A DNA stretch of 64,000 nt, from the NCBI RefSeq assembly GCF_001735715.1, contig NZ_CP017259.1, forward strand, positions 1,423,501 to 1,487,500. The letters run 5' to 3'. The notes beneath the pieces are model-generated. The model saw only the letters and a program-made list of their open reading frames with translations, was not told the origin of the DNA and did not search any database. A program made the position numbers and the translations under genes. Source of the DNA: Formosa sp. Hel3_A1_48. Lineage in GTDB: Bacteria > Bacteroidota > Bacteroidia > Flavobacteriales > Flavobacteriaceae. Of this stretch, positions 29,210 through 39,000 are shown piece after piece. The stretch's first letter is position 1; the number at the start of each line of letters is the position of its first letter.

Positions 29210-31003
29210 ATGTCAGCACATGTAGATAACCATACACACGAAGACGATCACGGACACCACCACAAAGAAACCTTTGTGACAAAGTATATTTTTAGTCAAG
29301 ATCATAAAATGATTGCAAAACAATACTTGATCACCGGGATCATTATGGGAATTATTGGGATTTTGATGTCTTTATTGATGCGTATGCAAATTGCTTGGCC
29401 AGAAAAACCGAATGCAATTTTCGAAGCTTTACTTGGAAAGTGGGCGCCAGGCGGAGTAATGGATGCCGATATTTATTTGGCTTTAGTTACAATTCACGGT
29501 ACTATTATGGTCTTTTTTGTTTTAACCGCAGGGCTTAGTGGAACTTTTAGTAACCTATTGATTCCATTGCAGATAGGCGCAAGAGACATGGCCTCAGGGT
29601 TTTTAAATATGGTTTCTTACTGGCTATTTTTTCTATCTAGTGTTATTATGGTTATTTCTTTCTTTGTCGAAACTGGACCTGCCGCTGCTGGATGGACTGT
29701 ATACCCACCCTTAAGTGCACTGCCATTGGCTCAAGGTGGCTCAGGTGCAGGGATGACTTTGTGGCTTGTTTCGATGGCTATTTTTATTGCCTCTTCACTT
29801 CTTGGGTCACTAAACTATATTGTTACTGTTTTGAACCTTAGAACTAAAGGAATGTCAATGACAAGACTGCCTCTAACCATTTGGGCGTTCTTTATCACTG
29901 CCGTCATTGGTGTGGTTTCTTTCCCCGTTTTGTTATCAGCAGCATTGTTGCTTATCATGGACCGAAGTTTTGGAACCTCTTTCTTCCTGTCGGATATTTT
30001 TATTCAAGGTGAGGTGCTGCATTATCAAGGAGGATCACCTGTCTTATTTGAGCATTTATTTTGGTTCCTTGGGCATCCAGAAGTTTATATTGTATTACTT
30101 CCTGCTTTAGGGATTACTTCTGAAGTGATTGCAACAAATGCACGTAAACCAATTTTTGGATACAGAGCGATGGTAGCATCAATTATTGCAATTGCATTTT
30201 TATCAACAATAGTCTGGGGTCATCACATGTTCATCTCAGGGATGAATCCATTTTTAGGTTCAGTCTTTACTTTTACAACATTACTTATTGCCATCCCATC
30301 GGCAGTAAAAGCATTTAATTACATAACCACTCTTTGGAAAGGAAATCTCCAGTTGAATCCAGCAATGCTTTTTTCAATTGGTCTGGTATCAACATTCATA
30401 ACAGGTGGACTAACAGGAATTATTCTTGGCGACAGTGCTTTAGACATCAATGTTCACGACACTTATTTTGTAGTAGCTCACTTCCATTTGGTAATGGGTA
30501 TTTCTGCATTGTATGGTCTTTTTGCTGGGGTATATCATTGGTTCCCAAAAATGTTTGGACGTATGCTTAATAAAAATTTGGGATATATTCATTTTTGGGT
30601 AACTGCAGTTTGTGCCTATGGTGTATTTTTCCCAATGCATTTTATAGGAATGGCAGGTCTTCCAAGACGATACTATACAAACAGTAACTTTCCGCTTTTT
30701 GATGATACTCAAAACGTACAGATTTTGATTACAATTTTTGCTTTAGTAGCAGGATTGGTACAATTGGTGTTTTTATATAATTTCATACACAGCATGTTCT
30801 ATGGAAAGAAAACAGTGAAGAACCCTTGGCGATCCAACACTCTAGAATGGACTGCTCCTATTGAGCATTTCCATGGCAACTGGGAAGGTGAAATCCCACA
30901 TGTTCATCGTTGGGCTTATGACTACAGTAAACCAGGACATGATGAAGATTTCGTACCTCAAAATATTCCTCTTAAAAAAGGAGAAGAAGAACTACAACAC
31001 TAA
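29210..31003 (+). CDS. coxA: Cytochrome c oxidase subunit I
   Basis: Catalytic heme-copper subunit of 597 residues with about twelve transmembrane helices. The CuB and heme ligands are present: WFLGHPEVYI, VWGHHMFISGM and HDTYFVVAHFHLVMG. The N terminus carries a short His-rich stretch before KETFVTKYIFSQDHK. Subunits III and IV are not in this window. This is the last gene of the eight-gene respiratory operon; a strong hairpin with a T-run ends it at about 31031-31060. Confidence 0.96.
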   Translation: MSAHVDNHTHEDDHGHHHKETFVTKYIFSQDHKMIAKQYLITGIIMGIIGILMSLLMRMQIAWPEKPNAIFEALLGKWAPGGVMDADIYLALVTIHGTIMVFFVLTAGLSGTFSNLLIPLQIGARDMASGFLNMVSYWLFFLSSVIMVISFFVETGPAAAGWTVYPPLSALPLAQGGSGAGMTLWLVSMAIFIASSLLGSLNYIVTVLNLRTKGMSMTRLPLTIWAFFITAVIGVVSFPVLLSAALLLIMDRSFGTSFFLSDIFIQGEVLHYQGGSPVLFEHLFWFLGHPEVYIVLLPALGITSEVIATNARKPIFGYRAMVASIIAIAFLSTIVWGHHMFISGMNPFLGSVFTFTTLLIAIPSAVKAFNYITTLWKGNLQLNPAMLFSIGLVSTFITGGLTGIILGDSALDINVHDTYFVVAHFHLVMGISALYGLFAGVYHWFPKMFGRMLNKNLGYIHFWVTAVCAYGVFFPMHFIGMAGLPRRYYTNSNFPLFDDTQNVQILITIFALVAGLVQLVFLYNFIHSMFYGKKTVKNPWRSNTLEWTAPIEHFHGNWEGEIPHVHRWAYDYSKPGHDEDFVPQNIPLKKGEEELQH

Positions 31004-31030
31004 TTGTTAGTTACTTACTAATATATTTAG

Positions 31031-31060
31031 AAAGCCTTTCTTACACGAGAAAGGCTTTTT
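31031..31060 (+). terminator. Terminator of the ACIII-cytochrome oxidase operon
   Basis: AAAGCCTTTCT (31031-31041) pairs with AGAAAGGCTTT (31048-31058) over 11 bp with loop TACACG, followed by T-rich sequence. The ruvB promoter begins four bases later. Confidence 0.88.
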
Positions 31061-31063
31061 CTT

Positions 31064-31071
31064 TATATTTG
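31064..31071 (+). promoter_or_regulatory. -7 element of ruvB, next to the start codon
   Basis: TATATTTG ends only 5 bases before the ruvB ATG at 31077, so transcription should start at or just before the start codon (leaderless or nearly so). Confidence 0.6.
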
Positions 31072-31076
31072 TTATT

Positions 31077-32099
31077 ATGAATGAACACCTTGACCCATCA
31101 GACGAGAATTTATCATCTGAGGAACACGATATCGAAAAAGCGTTGAGGCCATTAACTTTTTCCGATTTTTCGGGACAGGAACAAGTACTTGAAAATTTAC
31201 AGATATTTGTAAAGGCTGCAGTAGAACGAGATGAAGCACTGGACCACACTCTTTTTCACGGACCTCCAGGGTTAGGAAAAACTACTCTTGCTCACATCTT
31301 AGCAAATGAACTAGGTGTGGGTATCAAGGTTACTTCAGGGCCTGTTTTGGACAAACCAGGAGACTTAGCAGGCTTACTTACTAACCTAGAAGATCGAGAT
31401 GTATTGTTCATTGATGAAATTCATCGGTTGAGCCCTATAGTTGAAGAGTATTTATATTCCGCTATGGAGGATTATAAAATTGACATCATGATCGAATCGG
31501 GACCAAATGCCCGCACTGTTCAAATTAATTTAAATCCATTTACCTTGATAGGTGCTACCACCAGATCTGGCTTACTGACAGCGCCAATGCGTGCTCGTTT
31601 TGGCATCAGCAGTCGCTTAGAATATTACTCTACTGAGCTTCTTTCAACAATTCTTCAGCGAAGTGCCCAAATCCTGAACGTACCAATTAGCTTTGAAGCA
31701 GCCATTGAAATTGCTGGGCGTAGTCGAGGTACACCTAGAATTGCAAACGCATTACTAAGACGAGTTAGAGATTTTGCTCAAATTAAAGGCAATGGAAAAA
31801 TAGACATTGAAATAGCAAAATTTGGCCTTAAGGCACTCAATGTTGATGCCCATGGATTAGACGACATGGACAATAAAATTTTGACAACAATAATTGATAA
31901 GTTTAAAGGCGGTCCAGTTGGAATAACTACTATTGCCACGGCGGTTAGTGAAAGCCCAGAAACCATTGAAGAGGTTTATGAGCCCTTCTTGATTCAACAA
32001 GGATTTATCATGCGTACACCAAGAGGAAGAGAAGTTACTGAACTTGCCTATAAGCACCTTGGTCGTCAAAAAGGAGATTATCAAACAGGACTGTTTTAG
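31077..32099 (+). CDS. ruvB: Holliday junction branch migration helicase RuvB
   Basis: AAA+ motor of the RuvABC resolvasome, 340 residues. Walker A is GPPGLGKTT, Walker B is [10 protein letters not shown], sensor 1 is GATTRSG, and an arginine finger lies in MRARFG. The C-terminal winged helix contains [15 protein letters not shown]. The short N-terminal extension before [14 protein letters not shown] is usual in flavobacteria. Its partner ruvA lies 3.3 kb downstream beyond queG and maeB. queG follows after 3 bases. Confidence 0.97.
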   Translation: MNEHLDPSDENLSSEEHDIEKALRPLTFSDFSGQEQVLENLQIFVKAAVERDEALDHTLFHGPPGLGKTTLAHILANELGVGIKVTSGPVLDKPGDLAGLLTNLEDRDVLFIDEIHRLSPIVEEYLYSAMEDYKIDIMIESGPNARTVQINLNPFTLIGATTRSGLLTAPMRARFGISSRLEYYSTELLSTILQRSAQILNVPISFEAAIEIAGRSRGTPRIANALLRRVRDFAQIKGNGKIDIEIAKFGLKALNVDAHGLDDMDNKILTTIIDKFKGGPVGITTIATAVSESPETIEEVYEPFLIQQGFIMRTPRGREVTELAYKHLGRQKGDYQTGLF

Positions 32100-32102
32100 A
32101 CC

Positions 32103-33029
32103 ATGTCAAAAAAGACACAGTACACTAACCTTATTAAAACCGAAGCAAAACGCCTCGGTTTTTTATCTTGTGGCGTCAGTAAGGCTGAATTCTTAGAAGA
32201 AGAGGCCCCTAAATTAGAGTCTTGGTTAAACCAAAATAAGCATGGAAAAATGCAATACATGGAAAACCACTTTGATAAGCGTTTGGATCCCACACTATTA
32301 GTTGAGGGGTCAAAGAGTGTGGTTTCGCTTACGTACAATTATTTTTCGGAGCAGCTTCAACACGATTCAGAAGCCCCAAAAATAAGCACCTATGCTTATG
32401 GTATGGATTATCATTATGTTATAAAAAATAAGCTGAATCAACTTTTAGAATTTATAAAAGAAGAGATTGGAGATGTTCACGGCCGTGCTTTTGTTGATTC
32501 TGCTCCAATTTTGGAAAAAGCTTGGGCTAAAAAATCTGGCTTGGGCTGGATTGGGAAACACAGTAATATGTTGACCCAAAAAGTGGGCTCTTTTTACTTT
32601 ATTGCTGAACTTATTATTGATTTGGAATTAGAGCCAGATCATGCTGTGACCGATCATTGTGGAAGCTGCACTGCTTGTATTGATGCCTGCCCAACAGATG
32701 CAATCACTGAGCCTTACAAAGTGGATGGCAGCAAGTGTATTTCGTATTTTACCATCGAATTAAAAGAAAATATTCCAACAGAAATGGGGGGTAAACTAGA
32801 TAACTGGATGTTTGGATGTGATGTGTGTCAGGATGTTTGCCCATGGAATCGTTTCTCTAAACAACACAATGAACCTCTTTTTAACCCCAAGCCAGAATTG
32901 CTTTCTATGACCAAAAAAGATTGGGAAGAAATTACACAAGAAACATTCAATAAAGTCTTTAAAAATTCTGCAGTAAAACGCACCAAATATAGCGGACTTA
33001 CACGGAATATAAGATTTCTAAACCAGTAA
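32103..33029 (+). CDS. queG: Epoxyqueuosine reductase
   Basis: Cobalamin- and iron-sulfur-dependent enzyme that makes queuosine from epoxyqueuosine in tRNA; 308 residues. The N-terminal cobalamin-binding part includes [20 protein letters not shown] and GWIGKHSNM. Two 4Fe-4S sites follow: [16 protein letters not shown] and [13 protein letters not shown]. Bacteroidota versions often lack the C-terminal HEAT repeats, as here. It is 3 bases after ruvB and probably in the same transcript. Confidence 0.95.
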   Translation: MSKKTQYTNLIKTEAKRLGFLSCGVSKAEFLEEEAPKLESWLNQNKHGKMQYMENHFDKRLDPTLLVEGSKSVVSLTYNYFSEQLQHDSEAPKISTYAYGMDYHYVIKNKLNQLLEFIKEEIGDVHGRAFVDSAPILEKAWAKKSGLGWIGKHSNMLTQKVGSFYFIAELIIDLELEPDHAVTDHCGSCTACIDACPTDAITEPYKVDGSKCISYFTIELKENIPTEMGGKLDNWMFGCDVCQDVCPWNRFSKQHNEPLFNPKPELLSMTKKDWEEITQETFNKVFKNSAVKRTKYSGLTRNIRFLNQ

Positions 33030-33060
33030 GCAATCTATATTTTTATGAGTCAATTGCGTC

Positions 33061-33068
33061 TAACTTTG
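33061..33068 (+). promoter_or_regulatory. -7 element of maeB
   Basis: TAACTTTG matches TAnnTTTG, 26 bases before the ATG at 33095. Confidence 0.5.
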
Positions 33069-33094
33069 TATCTTTAACCCTTTAAATTTATTTT

Positions 33095-35371
33095 ATGTCA
33101 AAACGCACAAGACACGACTTAGAAGCTTTAGCTTATCATGCCAAGCCAAACCCTGGGAAAATTCAAGTAGTTCCTACTAAAAAGTATGCCACCCAGCGTG
33201 ATTTAGCTCTTGCGTATTCTCCTGGAGTTGCAGCGCCTTGTCTGGAAATTCAACAGAATCCAGCTGAAGCTTATAAATATACGTCTAAAGGAAATTTAGT
33301 TGCAGTTATTTCAAATGGAACAGCAGTTTTAGGTCTTGGGAATATTGGCCCAGAAGCGTCTAAACCTGTTATGGAGGGCAAAGGCCTTTTGTTTAAAATT
33401 TTTGCTGATATTGATGTTTTTGACATTGAAGTTGATACGGAAAATATTGATGAATTCATCAACACAGTTAAAAATATTGCACCCACTTTTGGAGGGATAA
33501 ATCTTGAAGATATAAAAGCTCCTGAGGCTTTTGAAATTGAAAAACGTCTCAAAGAAGAATTGAATATTCCAGTGATGCATGACGACCAACATGGCACTGC
33601 TATTATCTCTGCTGCAGCTTTAATTAATGCTTTAGAGTTGGCAGAAAAACAAATTGAAGATGTTCAGATTGTAGTCAGTGGCGCGGGAGCTGCAGCGATT
33701 TCTTGCACCAGATTATACATGTCTTTTGGTGCCAAGCGCGAAAATATCGTTATGCTCGACAGCAAAGGGGTTATTCGTCAAGATCGCCCTTCACTTACTT
33801 CTCAAAAAGCTGAATTTGCAACGACTAAAAAGATAGATACTTTGGGCGATGCAATGCATAATGCCGATGTATTTATTGGTCTTTCTACATCCGATATTGT
33901 CACACCTAAAATGCTAAATTCTATGGCCAAAAATCCTATTGTTTTTGCTATGGCTAATCCTGATCCAGAAATCACTTATGACTTAGCTATAAAAACAAGA
34001 GAGGATATAATTATGGCTACAGGAAGAAGTGATACACCGAATCAAGTCAACAATGTTCTTGGATTCCCGTTTATATTTAGAGGCGCGCTAGATGTTCGCG
34101 CCACCACCATCAATGAAGCTATGAAAAAGGCTGCTGTAGTTGCCTTGGCAGAATTGGCCAAAGAGCCAGTACCTGAGCAGGTTAATATAGCCTACGGAGA
34201 AACTCGTCTAACTTTTGGAAGTGATTATATTATTCCTAAACCTTTTGATCCTAGATTGATTGCCAAAATCCCCCCTGCTGTAGCCAAGGCTGCAATGGAT
34301 AGTGGTGTAGCCCAATTTCCTATTCAAGATTGGGAAAAGTACGAAGAAACCTTATTGGATCGAATGGGCGCGGATAACAAAATTGTTCGCTTATTGTTCA
34401 ATAGAGCACGACTAAACCCTAAACGTGTTGTTTTTGCAGAAGCTGATCAATTGGATGTGTTGAAAGCAGCACAAATTGTGTATGAAGAAGGAATTGCACA
34501 TCCTATTCTTTTGGGCAATAAAAAGCAAATAGAACGGCTTAAAGAACAGCTTGAATTTGAAGCAGATGTACCAATTATAGATCCAAAAGACGAAGATCAT
34601 ATCGAACAGAAGAACAAGTATGGTGAGGTGTTTTGGAAACAACAAGAACGCAGTGGTCAAACGCTTTTGTCAGCTCAGAAACTCATGCGCGAGCGAAATT
34701 ATTATGCAGCAATGATGGTTAATGAAGGAGACGCCGATGCGTTAATAACGGGCTATTCAAGAAGCTATCCATCAATTGTAAAACCAATGCTAGATTTGAT
34801 CGGATTAGCACCAGGATCAACCCGTATTGCAACCACCAATGTTATGATTACGCGCAGAGGACCATTATTTTTGAGCGACACCGCAATCAATATTAACCCA
34901 ACTGCTCATGATTTAATCAAAATTACTCAAATGACTTCAGGGGTTATGAAAATGTTTGGAATTACACCTGTGATGGCGATGCTTTCATATTCTAATTTTG
35001 GCTCATCTAAAGACCAGACAGCGACCAAGGTTCGCGAAGCAGTTTCTTATTTACACCGTCGTCATCCTGACTTGTCGGTCGATGGTGAACTCCAGACAGA
35101 TTTTGCGCTTAATAGCGATATGCTGAGAGCTAATTTTCCGTTTTCAAAACTCGCCAATAAAAAAGTAAATGCACTTATATTCCCCAATTTAGAATCGGCA
35201 AACATCACATATAAATTGTTGAAAGAACTCAACAAGGCGGAGTCAATAGGGCCTATTATGATGGGGCTAAGAAAACCAGTCCATATTATACAATTTGGCG
35301 CTAGCGTAGATGAAATTGTCAATATGACGGCGGTAGCAGTGATTGATGCACAACAAAAAGAAAAGAAGTGA
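33095..35371 (+). CDS. maeB: NADP-dependent malic enzyme with phosphotransacetylase-like domain
   Basis: 758-residue hybrid malic enzyme that converts malate to pyruvate and CO2 with NADPH. The N-terminal catalytic domain (to about 430) contains AYSPGVAAPCLE, VMHDDQHGTAI and VVSGAGAAAISC (Rossmann fold), and MANPDPEI. The C-terminal part (about 430-758) is PTA/PTB-like (FAEADQLDVLKAAQ, GDADALITGYSRSYP) and is usually an acetyl-CoA-responsive regulatory domain, not an active enzyme. It has its own promoter and lies between queG and ruvA. Confidence 0.96.
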   Translation: MSKRTRHDLEALAYHAKPNPGKIQVVPTKKYATQRDLALAYSPGVAAPCLEIQQNPAEAYKYTSKGNLVAVISNGTAVLGLGNIGPEASKPVMEGKGLLFKIFADIDVFDIEVDTENIDEFINTVKNIAPTFGGINLEDIKAPEAFEIEKRLKEELNIPVMHDDQHGTAIISAAALINALELAEKQIEDVQIVVSGAGAAAISCTRLYMSFGAKRENIVMLDSKGVIRQDRPSLTSQKAEFATTKKIDTLGDAMHNADVFIGLSTSDIVTPKMLNSMAKNPIVFAMANPDPEITYDLAIKTREDIIMATGRSDTPNQVNNVLGFPFIFRGALDVRATTINEAMKKAAVVALAELAKEPVPEQVNIAYGETRLTFGSDYIIPKPFDPRLIAKIPPAVAKAAMDSGVAQFPIQDWEKYEETLLDRMGADNKIVRLLFNRARLNPKRVVFAEADQLDVLKAAQIVYEEGIAHPILLGNKKQIERLKEQLEFEADVPIIDPKDEDHIEQKNKYGEVFWKQQERSGQTLLSAQKLMRERNYYAAMMVNEGDADALITGYSRSYPSIVKPMLDLIGLAPGSTRIATTNVMITRRGPLFLSDTAININPTAHDLIKITQMTSGVMKMFGITPVMAMLSYSNFGSSKDQTATKVREAVSYLHRRHPDLSVDGELQTDFALNSDMLRANFPFSKLANKKVNALIFPNLESANITYKLLKELNKAESIGPIMMGLRKPVHIIQFGASVDEIVNMTAVAVIDAQQKEKK

Positions 35372-35416
35372 TTTTAAGTCCTTCTAATTTCTTCTCAGAA
35401 TATACTATAATTTTAG

Positions 35417-35424
35417 TACATTTG
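35417..35424 (+). promoter_or_regulatory. -7 element of ruvA-sprA
   Basis: TACATTTG ends 19 bases before the ruvA ATG at 35444. It would also drive sprA, since no promoter is visible between the two genes. Confidence 0.5.
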
Positions 35425-35443
35425 AAATTCTAAGTTTTGTAAC

Positions 35444-36025
35444 ATGATCACTCACATAAGTGGAAAGTTAGTTGAAAAATCTCCAACAAATGTTGTGGTT
35501 GATTGTAACGGAATAGGCTATTTTATTCACATTTCACTTCATACATTTTCACAGCTAACAAACGATGAGCATGTTAAGTTACTCACCCATTTTCAGGTTA
35601 AAGAAGACGCACATCAATTGTATGGTTTTGCAACATCAGCTGAGCGTGAAATATTTAGACTTCTAATCTCTGTCAGTGGGATTGGAACAAATACAGCACG
35701 AACTATGTTGTCTTCATTGACGCCCAAACAAGTACGTGAAGGGATTGCCACCGAGGACGTCGCATTGATTCAATCGGTCAAGGGGATTGGTCTTAAAACA
35801 GCCCAGCGTGTTATCATTGATCTAAAAGATAAAGTCCTTAAAATTTACGATATTGACGAAACTGTTGCTCTTTCAAACAATACAAATAAAGATGAAGCGT
35901 TATCAGCACTGGAGGTCTTGGGATTTGCTAAAAAGCAATCGGACAGAGTTGTTGCGAAAATTATAGCGCAACAGCCCAACGCTACTGTAGAAATAATCAT
36001 CAAAGAGGCTCTAAAAAATTTATAA
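35444..36025 (+). CDS. ruvA: Holliday junction binding protein RuvA
   Basis: 193 residues, normal length. An OB-fold N-terminal domain (MITHISGKLVEKSPTNVVVD) is followed by helix-hairpin-helix motifs with SVSGIGTNTARTML and SVKGIGLKTAQRVI, and a C-terminal UBA-like domain (DEALSALEVLGFAKKQSDRVV) that contacts RuvB. The gene ends 5 bases before the sprA start, so the two are probably coupled. Confidence 0.96.
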   Translation: MITHISGKLVEKSPTNVVVDCNGIGYFIHISLHTFSQLTNDEHVKLLTHFQVKEDAHQLYGFATSAEREIFRLLISVSGIGTNTARTMLSSLTPKQVREGIATEDVALIQSVKGIGLKTAQRVIIDLKDKVLKIYDIDETVALSNNTNKDEALSALEVLGFAKKQSDRVVAKIIAQQPNATVEIIIKEALKNL

Positions 36026-36030
36026 AAATA

Positions 36031-39000
36031 TTGAAAATTTTCAATCTTAAAATAAATCTCAACAGCTACGCTGTTTTAACTTTTCTCAGCTTAAGTAGTG
36101 TTTTATGGGCACAACATACCCCTGTTGTTCGTGATTCTACGTCGACCACATTTTCATTTAGAGATCTTAGTACACCAGACCCCAGTAGTGTTGTCTCTAA
36201 ATACACTTATGATCCGATTACAGACCGCTATTACTACACCTCAAAAGTTGGTGATTTCAATATAAAATTTCCAGTAATTCTCACACCCCAAGAATTTCAA
36301 GCCTTGGTTCAAAGGGAGAATTTGAAAAGTTATTACAAGGAGAAGCTAGATGCTTTTGATGGCAAAAAGGAAGGATCAGAAGCTGCCAAGAGGAATTTAA
36401 TTCCAGATTTGTACGTGAATTCCAAAGTTTTCGAAACAATTTTTGGCGGAAATGTCATTTCAGTTGTTCCTCAGGGATCTGTTGAAATGGATCTTGGGGT
36501 AATGTATACTAAACAAGAAAACCCCGCTTTTTCACCAAGAAATCAAAGTAATTTTACTTTTGATTTTGATCAACGTATTAGCCTTAGCTTGATGGGGAAG
36601 GTTGGGACTCGACTACAGGTCAATGCGAATTATGATACTCAATCAACCTTTGATTTTCAAAATTTATTTAAAATTGAATTTGACCCAACTGCAGCAGCAG
36701 CAGAAGAGCTCTCTAAAAATAATACAATTGGTGGAGGAGTAGCTAAGGCATCTGATTTAAAAAATAAAACCAATAACGGTAAATCTTATAGCGGCAATGA
36801 GGATACAATTTTGAAGAAGCTTGAGGTTGGTAATGTAAGCATGCCGCTCAACAGTTCACTTATAAGAGGCGCTCAGAGTTTGTTTGGGGTTAAGGCACAG
36901 TTACAATTTGGTAAAACAACAGTTACGGGGGTATTCTCAGAACAGCAATCCGAAACACGAAGTATTGTAGCTCAAGGAGGAGGCGCACTTCAAGAGTTTG
37001 ATTTTTTTGGATTGGATTACGATGAAAACAGACATTTCTTTTTAGCTCAATATTTTAGAGACCATTACGATGAAGCTCTTGAAAATTATCCGTTTATAAA
37101 CTCTCAAGTTCAAATCACAAGAATAGAAGTTTGGGTAACTAACAGAACTAACCAGACACAAAATGTTCGTAATATTTTAGCTCTCCAAGACTTAGGAGAA
37201 TCCTCAAGAATTGGGTTAACTGTCCCGCCAGTTGATTTTATCAATGTTGGACCTAATGCATATCCAGACAATGCAAATAATGACTTTGACCCTAACACTA
37301 TTGGCGAACCAGGATCACAACTTACAGAATCCGTTCGAGATATAGCAACTGCACAATCTGGATTTTTAACATCAGGAGTCAATGAAGGGTTTGACTACGG
37401 AAAACTGGAAAATGCAAGAAAATTAATTGAAGGAAATGAGTACAGGGTCAATACACAGCTGGGTTATATTTCACTTAACCAACGCCTTCAAAACGATGAG
37501 GTCTTGGCTGTCGCTTTTCAGTTTACCGTTGGAGGCGAAGTTTATCAAGTTGGTGAGTTTGCTAATGATGGTTTGAATGCTACTGAAGTTAGCACTGATT
37601 TAAACACGGGGAATGAGATTGTGAACAACCAAAGTCTTGTCCTTAAAATGCTAAAAAGCGCAGTGACCAATGTAGACCTACCTATTTGGGATTTGATGAT
37701 GAAAAACGTCTATGACACTGGCGCATACCAATTGTCCCAAGAAGACTTTAAGTTAAATATTTTTTATAATGAAACCTCATCCTTAAATTTCATTACACCT
37801 GTAGATGGAACACCATTCCCCACTCCGGTTGCTAATCAAGACCCTATCAACGATATCCCATTGATTCGCCTTTTTAATTTTGACCGACTGAATTTTAATA
37901 ATGATCCGCAGAACAATGGGGACGGTTTTTTCGATTTTGTACCTGGGATAACAGTGATTCCACAAAATGGAAAAATTATTTTCACTAAAGCGGAGCCTTT
38001 TGGTGCTTATTTATTTGAAACTTTAAGGTTGGATCCTTCCGAAAACTACCAGGCTGACGAAACGCTTCCTGGGGCGTACAATGCGAATCAGGCCAAATAT
38101 GTATATAGATCTTTATATACGAGTACAAAAACAGCGGCCCTTCAAGATAGCGAGAAAAATAAGTTTCAAATTCGAGGACGTTACAAATCTAGTGGAGGCT
38201 CTGGGATTCCTATCGGAGCATTTAATGTCCCAAGAGGCTCGGTTAAAGTCACTGCAGGGGGGCGTGTGTTGGTTGAAGGGGTCGACTACACCGTGAATTA
38301 TCAAATAGGAACGGTTCAAATATTAGACCCATCCCTTCAGTCGTCCAATACGCCAATTCAAGTCTCTGTTGAAAATAATTCTGTTTTTGGGCAACAAACA
38401 AGACGTTTTACAGGGTTTAACGTAGAACACCAATTCAATGAAAATTTCGTATTAGGGGCAACACTTTTAAATTTAAATGAACGCCCAATAACTCAGAAAG
38501 CAAATTACGGTACCGAGCCGATCAACAACACGGTTATAGGCTTTAATGGAAACTATTCTACAGAACTGCCCTTTATGACGCGAATGGCAAATAAACTTCC
38601 AAATATTGACACTGACGCAACTTCTAATTTATCACTGCGCGGAGAATTTGCTTACTTAAAGCCAGGCGCACCTAAAGGCACTGATTTTAATAATGAGGTA
38701 ACTTCTTATATTGACGATTTTGAAGGCACCCAAAATGGGATTAGTTTACTCACACCACAATCTTGGTTTTTGTCAAGTCGACCAAAAGGATTAGGACGGT
38801 TATATGCACAAGGAAACGAAGATGACAACGGTTATCAAAATGGTTTTGACAGAGCTCTTTTGAATTGGTATACTATAGACCCAATTTTCTATAGTTCCCA
38901 ACGCCCCGGAGAAATTTCAGATGACGATGTTTCAGACCTTTACACACGACGTATTTTTATTGATGAGCTATTTCCAGAAATTGATTTGGTAACAGGTCAA

